Source: Flavobacteriaceae bacterium MAR_2010_188
Lineage (GTDB): Bacteria; Bacteroidota; Bacteroidia; Flavobacteriales; Flavobacteriaceae
DNA length: 64,000 nt
Direction: 5' to 3'
Assembly (NCBI GenBank): GCA_900104375.1
Contig: LT629302.1
Coordinates: forward strand, 2,754,001-2,818,000
Shown here: piece by piece, positions 16,421 to 26,500 of the stretch
Layout of the letters: each line of letters starts with the position of its first letter
How positions within the stretch are numbered: position 1 is the stretch's first letter
The notes under the pieces: generated by a model
What the model saw: only the letters and a program-made list of their open reading frames with translations
Database searches by the model: none
Told to the model about the DNA's origin: nothing
Position numbers and translations under genes: made by a program

Positions 16421-16744
16421 ATGGGCGCATCCAAATTATATATCTATTCCAAAGAAACTATTAACATCGCAGAGATTGCAAAAGTCTTTGCGCACCCCGC
16501 TAGAGTGGCCATTTTAGAATATATAAGCAAACAAGAATCTTGTATCTGTAACGATATTGTGGACGAAATTGGACTTTCACAACCCACTATCTCTCAACAT
16601 CTTAAAGTCATTAATGATGCCGGACTGCTTAAAGGAAATTATAAGGGCACCACGATTTGCTATTGCTTAAATGTCGAAAGTTTCGATTTCTATAAAAAGC
16701 TGCTCAATGGCTTTTTTGAAATGACAAAATCCAATTGTTGCTAA
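16421..16744 (+). CDS. arsR: ArsR-family metalloregulator
   Basis: A 107-residue winged-helix repressor expected to release DNA when it binds arsenite or antimonite. The DNA-recognition helix is in LSQPTISQHLKVINDAGLL. Cys41 and Cys43 in ESCICNDIV sit at the position of the ELCVC-type metal site in helix alpha3, and a Cys pair ends the protein (SNCC), offering a third thiol. It heads a small arsenic cluster with DUF6428, ArsN-like and ArsC genes. A palindrome over its promoter fits autoregulation. Confidence 0.9.
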   Translation: MGASKLYIYSKETINIAEIAKVFAHPARVAILEYISKQESCICNDIVDEIGLSQPTISQHLKVINDAGLLKGNYKGTTICYCLNVESFDFYKKLLNGFFEMTKSNCC

Positions 16745-16847
16745 ACTTGAAAAATGGCAATAGAAGTGAATAATTTAAGCTTGTTTCAGTTAATAAAGCA
16801 ATCAAGCGACGTGCTTAAAAATTATAATAACCATTAAATTTCTAATT

Positions 16848-17345
16848 ATGAAAACTAAAGAATTTTTAGAGCTTTTAGAAAAAAATCCCGATCTGTCATT
16901 GGTATTTGAATATCAGGCAGAAAGATATGTTGGGACAAATTACCACATTACTGAAGTAAAACATATTTCTGTAGATTCAGTTGACTGCGGTGGCAGATCA
17001 GATAGCTGGAAGGAAACCATCATTCAGCTCTGGGAAAGCCCATCAGAAATCGGTAAAAAAGAGTTCATGTCTGTGTATAAGGCTTTGGGAATTTTAAGAA
17101 AAGTAGGTAAAATGAAGGACTATCATCTTAATTCTGAATTGCGGATTGAATACAGTAACGAGAAATTTCACACTGCTCAATTATATATTGAAGATTTTGA
17201 TATATTAGATAGGAAACTTGTGGTAAAATTGACCACGCATCAAACAGATTGTAAAGCTCAAGAACTGTGTGGAATTACTGTAAAACCAGAAATTAAGGAA
17301 CTTGCCACAGAACCGTGCTGCTCGCCAGATGGCAATTGCTGTTAG
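16848..17345 (+). CDS. DUF6428 family protein of the arsenic cluster
   Basis: A 165-residue soluble protein starting MKTKEFLELLEKNPDLSLVFEY, characteristic of DUF6428, a family found beside arsR in Bacteroidota. Conserved-looking parts are HISVDSVDCGGRSDSWKETI and the C-terminal cysteine-rich tail EPCCSPDGNCC, which could bind a soft metal or arsenite. That is inference, as no function is known. It is 103 nt downstream of arsR, and its stop is immediately followed by the ATG of the acetyltransferase. Confidence 0.85.
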   Translation: MKTKEFLELLEKNPDLSLVFEYQAERYVGTNYHITEVKHISVDSVDCGGRSDSWKETIIQLWESPSEIGKKEFMSVYKALGILRKVGKMKDYHLNSELRIEYSNEKFHTAQLYIEDFDILDRKLVVKLTTHQTDCKAQELCGITVKPEIKELATEPCCSPDGNCC

Positions 17346-17840
17346 ATGAAGAAAACATTATATATACGCCCGATGTTTAAGGAAGATTGGGATGATGTCG
17401 CCAAAATCTACAAACATGGTATGGATACCAAAATGGCAACTTTTGAGACGCAAGTCCCTAAATGGAAATATTGGAAAAAAACCCATGTCGAGAATTGTTC
17501 CTTGGTAGCACAGAGTGGCGACACAATTGTAGGCTTTGCCTCTATTTCTCCCGTTTCACACCGTGAAGTTTATAAAGGCGTAGGGGAAGTCAGTATATAC
17601 GTCGACAAAGATGCTAGAGGACGAGGAGTTGGAAGAATCCTATTGGACAGCTTGATCAGGGCGACTGAAGACAAAGGTTTTTGGAGCCTTCAGGCTGGGA
17701 TTTTCAGTGTTAATGAAACCAGTATAGAACTGCATAAAAAATGTGGATTTAGAATCGTTGGTGTGCGAGAAAAAATAGGAAAGTTAGATGGAAAGTGGCA
17801 GGATAACACGCTTATGGAACGACGAAGTGATAAATTTTAA
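17346..17840 (+). CDS. arsN1: GNAT acetyltransferase, ArsN/phosphinothricin-type
   Basis: A 164-residue GNAT protein of the phosphinothricin acetyltransferase group. The acetyl-CoA loop is DKDARGRGVGRILL, preceded by GVGEVSIYV and followed by LHKKCGFRIVGVREKIG. Members encoded in ars operons (ArsN1) N-acetylate the arsenical antibiotic arsinothricin. The position between DUF6428 and arsC makes that assignment likely, but the substrate is not proven from sequence. Its ATG directly abuts the DUF6428 stop codon, and arsC follows after 9 nt. Confidence 0.78.
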   Translation: MKKTLYIRPMFKEDWDDVAKIYKHGMDTKMATFETQVPKWKYWKKTHVENCSLVAQSGDTIVGFASISPVSHREVYKGVGEVSIYVDKDARGRGVGRILLDSLIRATEDKGFWSLQAGIFSVNETSIELHKKCGFRIVGVREKIGKLDGKWQDNTLMERRSDKF

Positions 17841-17849
17841 GAGACACCA

Positions 17850-18275
17850 ATGATTAAGAAAAACATTTTAGTATTATGTACCGGCAACTCCTGCCGCAGC
17901 CAAATGGCACATGGCTATTTAAACTTGTTCTGTGCCGATAAAGCAGCAGTCTATAGTGCAGGGATAGAAACTCATGGTTTAAATCCAGGAGCAGTTTCTA
18001 TTATGAAAGAAGATGGTATCGATATTTCACAGCACACTTCTAATAATGTAGATGAATATTCTTCAGTTGAGTTTGATTTCATTATTACAGTTTGTGACCA
18101 TGCCAAGGAAAACTGTCCTTATATCCCAACCAAAAATGCAAAAAGACTACATCATAACTTCTTTGATCCGTCTAAGGTTGAAGGCTCTAAGGATGAAAAG
18201 CATGCAGCATTTTTAAAAACTCGCGAGGAAATAAAATTATTCTGTAAAGACTTTTGCAAACAGGAAATCTCCTAA
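17850..18275 (+). CDS. arsC: Arsenate reductase, thioredoxin-linked LMW phosphatase type
   Basis: Reduces arsenate to arsenite using a cysteine relay recharged by thioredoxin. The 141 residues include the P-loop CTGNSCRS with Cys10 and Arg16, and the redox pair Cys82 and Cys89 in VCDHAKENCP. These are the same residue numbers as in the well-studied staphylococcal plasmid enzyme. A potential Asp general acid is in FFDPSKVEG. It is the last gene of the cluster. No arsenite efflux gene (Acr3, ArsB) follows, and the next gene is on the other strand. Confidence 0.93.
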   Translation: MIKKNILVLCTGNSCRSQMAHGYLNLFCADKAAVYSAGIETHGLNPGAVSIMKEDGIDISQHTSNNVDEYSSVEFDFIITVCDHAKENCPYIPTKNAKRLHHNFFDPSKVEGSKDEKHAAFLKTREEIKLFCKDFCKQEIS

Positions 18276-18306
18276 TAAATATGATATAATTCTAAACGCT
18301 CAATAT

Positions 18307-20145
18307 TCAATCTTTTTCTAAATCGCTCTGAGAAGAAAATTTGCGTTCTAATTCCTCCTGAAACTCTTCCATCACAGGCCGTACGGTACTTTCCGGAAGA
18401 TCGGCAATGCGGATGTACATTAATCCATCAACTGAATTATTAAAAAGCGGATCGACGTTGAAGGCAATTACCTTCGCATTCTGTTTTATATATTTTTTAA
18501 TTAGGACAGGCAATCTTAAACTTCCTGGTTCTACCTCATCGATAATCTTATCGAACTTGTTTAGGTCTGCTTCTGTTTCATCAAAGACAAAATCCTTATC
18601 CGCATCCTTCAACTTAACTTTGAATTCCTTCTTCGGATGTACATACTGTGCGATATAGGGATCATAATAATGCGATTTCATAAATTCAATCATCAAAGAT
18701 TTTGAGAAGTTCGAGAATTTATTGCTGATGCTTACTCCACCTATCAAGAATTTGTGTTCCGGGTAGCGTAAAGTGGTGTGTACAATTCCTTTCCAAAGTA
18801 AAAATAAAGGCATTGGTTTAAGCTGATATTCGCTTATAACAAAGGCTCGACCCATTTCTATGGACTCTTGCATCATTTTGTGAAGTTCTGGCTCAAACCT
18901 GAATAAATCCTGAAGATAAAATCCATCAATACCATACTTCGCAAAAATCTTGGAACCTAAACCCATTCTGTAGGCTCCGGCGATACATTTTGCTTCATTG
19001 TCCCATAAAAACATATGGTGATAATACGCATCAAATCGATCTAAGTCGATTGGTTCATTAGTGCCTTCACCTACTTCTCTAAAAGTAATTTCCCTTAGCC
19101 TACCGATTTCACGTAAAATGTTAGGAATCTTCTTTGCTTCAGAAAAGAATACCTCGTAATTTTTACTTTGTAACAAACGACTATCAGAAGCCCGCAGCTG
19201 TTCTACTTCATTGCACATCACCTCCGTACTTATTTCATTTACGATACGCTTAGGATGTTTTGGAACTTTTAAAGTAGACGATAGGTTTTCTAAGATTCTT
19301 CCTTTTTCGTCAAAAGAATTTGCCAGCATGTATGTCTTGCGACGTAAAAAGTCCGTAAAATCTTCCAATGTTTCATGTTCTTGCTGGTCTTTAACCGAAA
19401 TAGGCTTCCCTATTCTCACTTTTATGACTCTTCTTTTTTGGGTAAGAAGCTCAGACGGGAGTTTTGCGGTCCTTAGTGTGTCGCTAATTTTTGAAAGCTT
19501 ATAAAAAAGCTTGCTATTCTTTGCATGAAAATAAATGGGAACAACTGGCACTTCAGCCTTTCGTATGAGCTTCATTGCCGCTTCTTCCCAAGGTTTATCG
19601 ACTACAAGTTTTCCGTCTTTGTAGGTTGAAACTTCTCCTGCTGGAAAAATTCCTAGCGGATGACCTTCTCTTAAATGACCAATCGCATTTTTGAAACCAA
19701 TAACACTCGATTTAACGTCCTTTCTATCTTCAAAAGGATTTACGGGCATGATATATGATTTCAGGGGAATAATTCGGTGTAACAGAAAATTTGCGATTAT
19801 CTTAAAATCACTTCGTTGTTCAACCAAAAGTTTTAAAAGTAAAATTCCATCGATACCTCCGAGTGGATGGTTAGATATGGATATGAAAGCTCCGTCTTTT
19901 GGTAGCCTTTTTAAGTCTTCCTCAGGGATTTCGAACCTAATCTTAAAATCATCTAGGACTGCATTTAAAAATTCGACATCGTTTAAGTGCTTGTTTCGGT
20001 TGTAGACGTTGTTTAATGTGGAGATTTTAAGGACTTTCATCAGAATCCAGCCAGATAAAGTCCCTAATAGTCCATATTTATCTGTTTTAATAGCTTGAGC
20101 AACCTCTTTCGCTGTTACTAATTCTGTGTGTTTTTGGTCGGTCAT
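18307..20145 (-). CDS. olsF: Bifunctional aminolipid acyltransferase, OlsF-like
   Basis: A 612-residue fusion of two acyltransferases. The N-terminal half is a PlsC/OlsA-type O-acyltransferase with the HX4D site in SNHPLGGIDGI and FPAGEVSTY. The C-terminal half is an OlsB/hemolysin-like N-acyltransferase of the GNAT fold (IREIGRLREITFREVGEG, then YRMGLGSKIF). This layout matches OlsF, which makes ornithine lipids in Serratia and Flavobacterium; Bacteroides makes glycine lipids with separate GlsB/GlsA. The product could be ornithine, glycine or related aminolipids. The start is the ATG at 20145, though GTG one codon earlier is possible. It lies 22 nt after the aspartokinase gene. Confidence 0.85.
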   Translation of the reverse strand: MTDQKHTELVTAKEVAQAIKTDKYGLLGTLSGWILMKVLKISTLNNVYNRNKHLNDVEFLNAVLDDFKIRFEIPEEDLKRLPKDGAFISISNHPLGGIDGILLLKLLVEQRSDFKIIANFLLHRIIPLKSYIMPVNPFEDRKDVKSSVIGFKNAIGHLREGHPLGIFPAGEVSTYKDGKLVVDKPWEEAAMKLIRKAEVPVVPIYFHAKNSKLFYKLSKISDTLRTAKLPSELLTQKRRVIKVRIGKPISVKDQQEHETLEDFTDFLRRKTYMLANSFDEKGRILENLSSTLKVPKHPKRIVNEISTEVMCNEVEQLRASDSRLLQSKNYEVFFSEAKKIPNILREIGRLREITFREVGEGTNEPIDLDRFDAYYHHMFLWDNEAKCIAGAYRMGLGSKIFAKYGIDGFYLQDLFRFEPELHKMMQESIEMGRAFVISEYQLKPMPLFLLWKGIVHTTLRYPEHKFLIGGVSISNKFSNFSKSLMIEFMKSHYYDPYIAQYVHPKKEFKVKLKDADKDFVFDETEADLNKFDKIIDEVEPGSLRLPVLIKKYIKQNAKVIAFNVDPLFNNSVDGLMYIRIADLPESTVRPVMEEFQEELERKFSSQSDLEKD

Positions 20146-20167
20146 CACTACAAATGTAGTTATTTGT

Positions 20168-21418
20168 TTACTCTGTTACTACCTGGACTGTTTGCTGCGT
20201 CAATTGTTTAAGTAAAACGGTCTTATCTTTTTCTAATTGTGTAATAGCTTCATCGGTATAGTGTCTAATCGTAAATAGTGAAACATCTTTTTGAAAAGTA
20301 ACTTTGAATTTTGCCCTAAGATGTTGCAGTAGTTTTTCGAGGTTTCCATAGTTATCGTCTACACAAACCGAAAAGCTGATCGCTGAGTTTTGAATGACAT
20401 CAACCTTCATCTTATATAGGTGCAATAGACTAAAGATTTCGCTGATATTTTCTTCAACTATATATGAAAAATCCAAAGAAGAAAGCGAAATCAAAACTTG
20501 ACCTTTCTTCACGATAAAACACGGAATTTCTGGTTCTAAACCTATGCCTTTACCAACCATGGTTCCTCTTTCTTCTGGTTTTATAAAAGAACGTACATAC
20601 AATGGAATTTCCTTTCCTTGCAGTGGCTGTAATGTTTTAGGATGAATAACCGAAGCGCCGTAAAAAGCTAACTCTATGGCTTCACGATAGGAAATTTTGT
20701 TTATCAGTTGTGCATTTTCAAAATATCTTGGGTCAGCATTTAAAACACCTGGAACATCTTTCCAAATAGTTACGCTATTCGCATTGAGGCAATAGGCAAA
20801 GATTGCAGCGGTATAGTCACTTCCTTCCCTTCCTAAAGACGTGGTAAAATGGTTATTATCGCTTCCTAAAAATCCTTGGGTAATATTTAAAATCTTTGCA
20901 TCTACATTATTGCGGATATTATCATTGGTTGATTCCCAATTAACGTTGGCGCGGCGGTAATAGCTATCCGTTTTAATCAGGTTTCTTACGTCTAACCATT
21001 TATTCTTAATGCCGATATCGTTAAGATACGCACTTACAATTGTAGTTGAAAGAATTTCGCCATAACCGATAACTTGGTCATAAACAAAATTGTAATCGGG
21101 ACTTTTATTTCTTCCAAGGAAACCTTTGAGTTCCTCAAAAAGTTGTGATATTTCCTTAAAAATGGGATGGTTTTCATTATTAAAGAGATCCATTAAAATT
21201 GAATTATGGTACTTATGAATCTCTTGTATCGAACTTTGAAGTTCTTTTGGATTTTCAAAATAATTCTTGAGCACCACTTCTAGCGCATTTGTGGTTTTAC
21301 CCATTGCCGAAATAACGATTAGGGTATCCTTGTGCCCAGTTACTTCTAGAACCTTAACCAAATTTTTGACTCCACTCGCATCCTTTACCGAGGCACCACC
21401 AAACTTAAATATCTGCAT
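20168..21418 (-). CDS. lysC: Aspartate kinase
   Basis: Phosphorylates aspartate in the first step towards lysine, threonine and methionine. It is a 416-residue monofunctional enzyme. KFGGASV at residues 5-11 binds substrate, GREGSDYTA contacts the catalytic centre and SYREAIELAFYGASVIHPKT is the family signature. Two ACT domains at the C-terminus are the usual site of allosteric feedback control. Its ATG is 1 nt after the GNAT gene stop, and the OlsF-like gene follows 22 nt downstream, so the three are probably one operon. Confidence 0.94.
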   Translation of the reverse strand: MQIFKFGGASVKDASGVKNLVKVLEVTGHKDTLIVISAMGKTTNALEVVLKNYFENPKELQSSIQEIHKYHNSILMDLFNNENHPIFKEISQLFEELKGFLGRNKSPDYNFVYDQVIGYGEILSTTIVSAYLNDIGIKNKWLDVRNLIKTDSYYRRANVNWESTNDNIRNNVDAKILNITQGFLGSDNNHFTTSLGREGSDYTAAIFAYCLNANSVTIWKDVPGVLNADPRYFENAQLINKISYREAIELAFYGASVIHPKTLQPLQGKEIPLYVRSFIKPEERGTMVGKGIGLEPEIPCFIVKKGQVLISLSSLDFSYIVEENISEIFSLLHLYKMKVDVIQNSAISFSVCVDDNYGNLEKLLQHLRAKFKVTFQKDVSLFTIRHYTDEAITQLEKDKTVLLKQLTQQTVQVVTE

Positions 21419-21419
21419 T

Positions 21420-21899
21420 CTAAATTGAATCTATATAATTTTTAATTCCTTTTTCGTCTAATTGAACCACGTGCCAACCCCTTAAAACATTGGCGCCTTT
21501 CTTTTCGTAAAATTCAATGGCAGGCTCATTCCAATCTAGAACTTCCCAACTGATTCTCCTTACGTTTTGTTCTTTCCCATATTTTACAACCTCATTCAGC
21601 AAAATAGTTCCTAGACCTTTACCCCTACTCGATTCCTTAACGATTAAATCTTCCAAATGAATAACTCTACCCTTCCAAGTAGAATACCGATTATAGACTA
21701 AGGCAAGCCCTTCAATTTCATTATCTACTTCTGCAACAAAACAAGTAAAATCTGGATGTTCCTTAAATCCGTCTTTTTCTAAATCTGCAACTGTGACCTC
21801 TACGGCATCTGGTTCCTTTTCATAAATCGCAAGTTCATTTATAAGATTATGCACCTTAGGCATATCTTGCTTATCCGCTTTTCTAATATTGATTTCCAT
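21420..21899 (-). CDS. GNAT-family N-acetyltransferase
   Basis: A 159-residue protein similar to diamine N-acetyltransferase-like GNATs. Acetyl-CoA contacts are in KESSRGKGLGTILLNEV, followed by SWEVLDWNEPAIEFYEKKGA, a segment typical of spermidine/thialysine acetyltransferases. It could acetylate a polyamine or an amino-acid analogue such as thialysine, which would fit the lysine-pathway neighbour, but this is inference. It is the first gene of the operon with aspartokinase and the OlsF-like gene. Confidence 0.88.
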   Translation of the reverse strand: MEINIRKADKQDMPKVHNLINELAIYEKEPDAVEVTVADLEKDGFKEHPDFTCFVAEVDNEIEGLALVYNRYSTWKGRVIHLEDLIVKESSRGKGLGTILLNEVVKYGKEQNVRRISWEVLDWNEPAIEFYEKKGANVLRGWHVVQLDEKGIKNYIDSI

Positions 21900-21968
21900 G
21901 ATTGCTTATTAAGGTTATAAATATAGTTCAAACTGACAACGTATAGGGTTTCTAAAATTTACGATAAC

Positions 21969-22000
21969 GTTGTAGTTCTTGAAAAAAGATGGATATTTGC
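21969..22000 (+). promoter_or_regulatory. Possible fbp promoter
   Basis: A TTG at about 21970 is followed after 21 nt by TATTTG, a shortened form of the -7 consensus, 18 nt upstream of the fbp ATG. It is a partial match only. Confidence 0.35.
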
Positions 22001-22016
22001 AAAAATTTTAGACCCA

Positions 22017-23024
22017 ATGTCTCATACAAACCAAACTCTAGGTGAGTTTATTATTGAAAACCAATCCTCTTTTAAATATTCTTCCGGTGAACTTTCTAGA
22101 CTAATCAATTCTATACGATTGGCTGCCAAAGTGGTGAACCATGAAGTAAACAAAGCAGGTTTGGTAGATATTATCGGAAAACATGGTGAAGTTAACATTC
22201 AAGGTGAAGATCAGCAAAAGTTAGATGTATATGCTAACGACAAGTTTATACAAACTCTCACAAACCGTAATATTGTTTGCGGAATTGCGAGCGAAGAAGA
22301 AGATGATTTTGTAAGCATCAATAGCCAAGATGAAATGAATCAGAACAAATACATTGTGCTGATTGATCCTTTAGACGGTTCTTCAAACATCGATGTAAAT
22401 GTTTCAGTAGGGACTATTTTTTCAGTTTATAGACGAGTTACTCCGGTAGGAACCCCGGTGACCTTAGAGGATTTTCTTCAAAAAGGCGAAAAACAGGTGG
22501 CTGCCGGATACGTTGTATATGGAACTTCCACTATGTTAGTTTATACCACAGGCGATGGTGTTAACGGATTCACCTTAAACCCTGCAATTGGGACTTTTTA
22601 CCTCTCTCATCCAAATATGAAATTTCCAGTAGACGGTCATATTTACAGTGTAAACGAAGGGAACTATGCTCATTTTCCACAAGGGGTGAAAGACTATATT
22701 AAATATTGCCAAATGGAAGAAGGCGACCGACCTTACACCAGTAGATATATTGGATCACTGGTCTCAGATTTTCATCGGAATATGATAAAGGGAGGAATTT
22801 ATATTTACCCGAAAAGTTCCATTATGTACGAAGGTAAATTGAGATTATTGTACGAATGTAATCCAATGGCATTTCTTGCCGAACAGGCTTCTGGCAAAGC
22901 CAGCAATGGATTTACGAGAATAATGGAAATTGAACCAAAAGAACTACATCAAAGAGTTCCTTTTTTCTGTGGAAGTAAAAATATGGTTGAAAAAGCGGAA
23001 GAATTTATGAAATCTGCCGATTAG
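22017..23024 (+). CDS. fbp: Class I fructose-1,6-bisphosphatase
   Basis: Gluconeogenic enzyme hydrolysing fructose 1,6-bisphosphate. The 335 residues include [13 protein letters not shown], the acidic EEED near residue 95, the metal and phosphate motif [12 protein letters not shown] near residue 117, and the active-site signature in [18 protein letters not shown]. This is the classic FBPase I rather than the Firmicutes-type class III found in some Bacteroides. It transcribes away from the lysC operon. Its last 4 bases overlap the convergent TerB-like gene. Confidence 0.95.
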   Translation: MSHTNQTLGEFIIENQSSFKYSSGELSRLINSIRLAAKVVNHEVNKAGLVDIIGKHGEVNIQGEDQQKLDVYANDKFIQTLTNRNIVCGIASEEEDDFVSINSQDEMNQNKYIVLIDPLDGSSNIDVNVSVGTIFSVYRRVTPVGTPVTLEDFLQKGEKQVAAGYVVYGTSTMLVYTTGDGVNGFTLNPAIGTFYLSHPNMKFPVDGHIYSVNEGNYAHFPQGVKDYIKYCQMEEGDRPYTSRYIGSLVSDFHRNMIKGGIYIYPKSSIMYEGKLRLLYECNPMAFLAEQASGKASNGFTRIMEIEPKELHQRVPFFCGSKNMVEKAEEFMKSAD

Positions 23025-23452
23025 TGGTTCATATGCTTAATCTCGTGGATGAAAGTTTCAAGACCAACGCCCTCGCTTACTAAAGTAAGAGCCTTATCTA
23101 CCACATATTTCACGTTTACATATGAAAAACCAAGACCTATCGCAATTTTCCTGAGCATTATCTCTTCATGACCGCCTTTGATGTGGTCTACGTAGACCAT
23201 TCTAGAAAGATCGTATAATCTCTCTAAACGATTATCGTAAGATAAAGGGGGATTTATAGGATGGGATTGGTAGTCCTTCAAGATTTCCTTATAGTCAGAA
23301 TCACTAATATCCAGATTAACAGCAAGACGGTCCAAGAATTTTTTCTCTTCATCAGAAATTGAACCATCATCCATTGCAACCCTTACTATTGCGGCAAAAT
23401 GATCTTGATTTCTTTGTCGGAACCCACTATCGAATAAATCTGAAAATGACAT
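23021..23452 (-). CDS. TerB-like (TerB/DjlA-fold) helical protein
   Basis: A 143-residue all-helical cytosolic protein with the TerB signature: an EF-hand-like acidic turn in [19 protein letters not shown], followed by further helices ending HEIKHMNH. TerB domains are associated with tellurite resistance or, more often in Bacteroidota, with unknown membrane-stress roles; no other ter genes are nearby. An exact -7 element (TATATTTG on the minus strand, 23483-23490) lies 31 nt upstream. The gene converges on fbp with a 4 nt overlap. Confidence 0.8.
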   Translation of the reverse strand: MSFSDLFDSGFRQRNQDHFAAIVRVAMDDGSISDEEKKFLDRLAVNLDISDSDYKEILKDYQSHPINPPLSYDNRLERLYDLSRMVYVDHIKGGHEEIMLRKIAIGLGFSYVNVKYVVDKALTLVSEGVGLETFIHEIKHMNH

Positions 23453-23482
23453 ATCTTATTTTTTAAGCCCGTTTCGGGAGTG

Positions 23483-23490
23483 CAAATATA
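23483..23490 (-). promoter_or_regulatory. -7 promoter element of the TerB-like gene
   Basis: TATATTTG on the minus strand is an exact TAnnTTTG match 31 nt before the ATG. No clear TTG -33 element is seen at the expected distance. Confidence 0.45.
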
Positions 23491-23569
23491 AAAAATCTTT
23501 AAGCATATTTAAGTGATGAATGGTTCAATTTTTTGATTCAAAGCGAGCAATTTCAAGTATCTAAACCTC

Positions 23570-23577
23570 TATATTTG
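23570..23577 (+). promoter_or_regulatory. -7 promoter element of mfd
   Basis: TATATTTG is an exact TAnnTTTG match ending 16 nt before the TTG start of mfd. It supports that start, because no earlier start would lie on the transcript. Confidence 0.5.
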
Positions 23578-23593
23578 CCGAAAATAAAATAGC

Positions 23594-26500
23594 TTGAGTA
23601 AAGTTACCCTTGGGCAATCATTTTCACAGACTTTGCAGATGCAAAATCTGCAAACTTCTATTGCCAAAAATTTAGATCACACCCATCTAAAGGGACTTGT
23701 AGGATCTTCCATTTCTTTTGTAATTACCGAGGCGTTTAAAAATGCTGACAAACCTTTTATTCTGATTTTTTCGGACAAGGAAGAAGCTGCTTTCTATCTT
23801 AATGATTTGGAACAGCTTATAAACGATAAGGATGTGCTTTTTTATCCAGGAAGTTATAGAAGACCTTATCAAATCGAAGAAACCGATAATGCTAATGTTT
23901 TGCTGAGAGCCGAGGTTTTAAATAGAATCAATTCCCGCAAGAAGCCAGCCATTATCGTTACCTATCCGGATGCTCTATTCGAAAAGGTTGTTACCCGAAG
24001 AGAATTAGAAAAGAATACTTTAAAGATTTCTGTAGGTGAAGACCTTTCTTTGGATTTTGTAAACGAAGTTTTATTTGAATATAAATTTAAGCGAGTAGAT
24101 TTTGTAAGCGAACCCGGTGAATTTTCGGTTAGAGGAGGAATTGTTGATGTGTTTTCATTTTCGAATGACGAACCCTACCGAATGGAATTTTTTGGTGATG
24201 AAGTTGAAAGTATCCGAACCTTTGATGTAGAAACTCAACTTTCTACAGACCAGATAAAGAAAATCAGTATTATTCCCAATGTCGCCAATAAATTTCTTGA
24301 AGAGAAAAGGCAAAGTTTCTTAAAGTATGTTTCTGATAACACGGTTCTTTTCAGCAAACAACCAGAACTTCTTTTTTCGAGGATAGATTCTTTATTCGAT
24401 AAAGCAGTAGAGGCTTTTAAATCTATACAGAGCGAAACAAAACATGCCGAGCCAGAAGAACTTTTCTGCAATGCTGAAGAACTGAAAAAGGAATTTTTAG
24501 ATTTCAACTTGGTAGAATTAGGTTCTTCCTCCCTGTTCTCTAACTCTGACGACAGAGAAATTGTTTTCAATATTTCACCTCAACCCTCATTTAATAAGCA
24601 TTTTAACTTGCTTATCGAAAATCTTATTGCGAATCACGAAAAAGGATACACCAATTTCATTGCCTGTGTAAATGAGCAGCAAGCTAAAAGGTTTCATGAT
24701 ATTTTAGATCCAGAAAACAATGAGGATTTAGATCAATCGGTGCATTACAAGACGATTGTTCTTCTGCTTTACCAAGGATTTGTGAACCATGATACCAAAA
24801 TTTGTTGTTATACAGATCACGAGATTTTTGAGCGCTATCATAAATTTCATCTTAAAAACGGGTATGCCAAAAAACAGGCAATTACTTTAAAAGAGCTCAA
24901 TAGTCTAGAAATCGGTGATTATGTGACCCATATAGACCATGGTATTGGCAAGTTCGGGGGATTGCAAAAAATCGATGTCGAAGGACAAAAACAAGAAGCG
25001 ATAAAATTAATTTACGGGGAGCGAGATATTCTTTATCTCAGTATTCATTCCCTTCATAAGATTACCAAGTTTAATGGTAAGGATGGCAAGCCACCCAAAA
25101 TCTACAAACTGGGCAGCAATGCTTGGAAAAACTTAAAACAAAAGACAAAATCTAGGGTTAAGGAAATTGCCTTTAACCTTATAAAACTTTACGCGAAGCG
25201 AAAACTAAGAAAAGGCTTTCAGTATAATCCGGATAGCCACATGCAACATGAGCTGGAAGCATCGTTTATCTACGAGGATACACCAGATCAAATCACCGCT
25301 ACCGACGATATAAAGGCAGATATGGAGAGCACTCTTCCAATGGACCGTTTAGTTTGCGGAGATGTTGGCTTTGGAAAAACGGAAGTCGCCATTAGGGCAG
25401 CATTTAAAGCGGTAGACAATGGTAAGCAAGTAGCGGTTCTTGTCCCGACCACAATTTTAGCGTATCAGCATCATAGAACTTTTACCGAAAGATTAAAGGA
25501 ATTTCCGGTCACGGTAGATTATCTAAACCGTTTTAGAACGGCTAAAGAAAGGAAACTAACTCTTGAAGGTTTACAATCAGGTTCAGTTGATATTATTATT
25601 GGAACCCATCAATTAGTGAATAAAGCGGTACAATTTAAGGATTTGGGGCTTTTAATTGTGGATGAAGAACAGAAGTTCGGAGTGGGGGTTAAAGAAAAAT
25701 TGAAGACCTTAAAAGAAAATGTCGATGTGCTGACCCTAACCGCAACGCCAATCCCGAGGACTTTGCAGTTTAGCCTAATGGCGGCCAGAGATCTTTCGGT
25801 TATTACCACAGCTCCACCAAACCGTTACCCAATCGATAGTCACGTCATTAGATTTAGCGAGACTCTAATCCGAGATGCGGTTAATTATGAAATACAACGT
25901 GGCGGACAGGTTTTCTTTATCCATAACCGCATTGAAAATATTAAGGAAGTTGCGGGTATGATACAAAGACTGGTCCCCGACGCTAAAATTGGTACCGGAC
26001 ATGGACAGTTGGATGGTAAAAAACTCGAGAGTTTAATGTTGGCATTTATGAACGGCGAGTTCGATGTTTTGGTAAGTACGACTATTGTAGAATCTGGACT
26101 TGACGTTCCTAATGCGAACACAATATTTATTAATAACGCCAATAATTTTGGACTTAGTGATCTTCACCAAATGCGTGGAAGGGTTGGTAGAAGTAATAAA
26201 AAAGCGTTCTGCTACTTTATTACTCCAGAATATTCGGCAATGACGGCAGATGCCCGTAAACGGATTTCTGCCCTTGAGCAGTTTACCGAATTGGGAAGTG
26301 GTTTTAATATTGCCATGAAAGATTTAGAAATTCGTGGTGCCGGTGACCTTTTGGGCGGTGAACAATCTGGTTTTATCAATGATATTGGTTTTGAAACTTA
26401 CCAAAAGATTTTAAATGAAGCAATTGAAGAATTAAAGGAAAATGAATTTAAAGACCTTTACAATGAAGACCGAAGCAAAAAAGTCTACGTAAAGGATATT

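Noticed and set aside
16754-16837. 27-codon frame between arsR and the DUF6428 gene
   Set aside because: It starts with ATG, but its composition is not distinctive and it lacks an obvious ribosome-binding site; it is most likely chance.
20151-20158. Exact TACATTTG box directly before the OlsF-like start
   Set aside because: It has no TTG -33 partner and would make a near-leaderless transcript inside a tightly packed operon, so it is more likely chance.
23021-23452. Tellurite-resistance operon suggested by the TerB-like protein
   Set aside because: No other ter genes (terC, terD, terZ) are nearby. TerB-fold proteins are common and not specific for tellurite.
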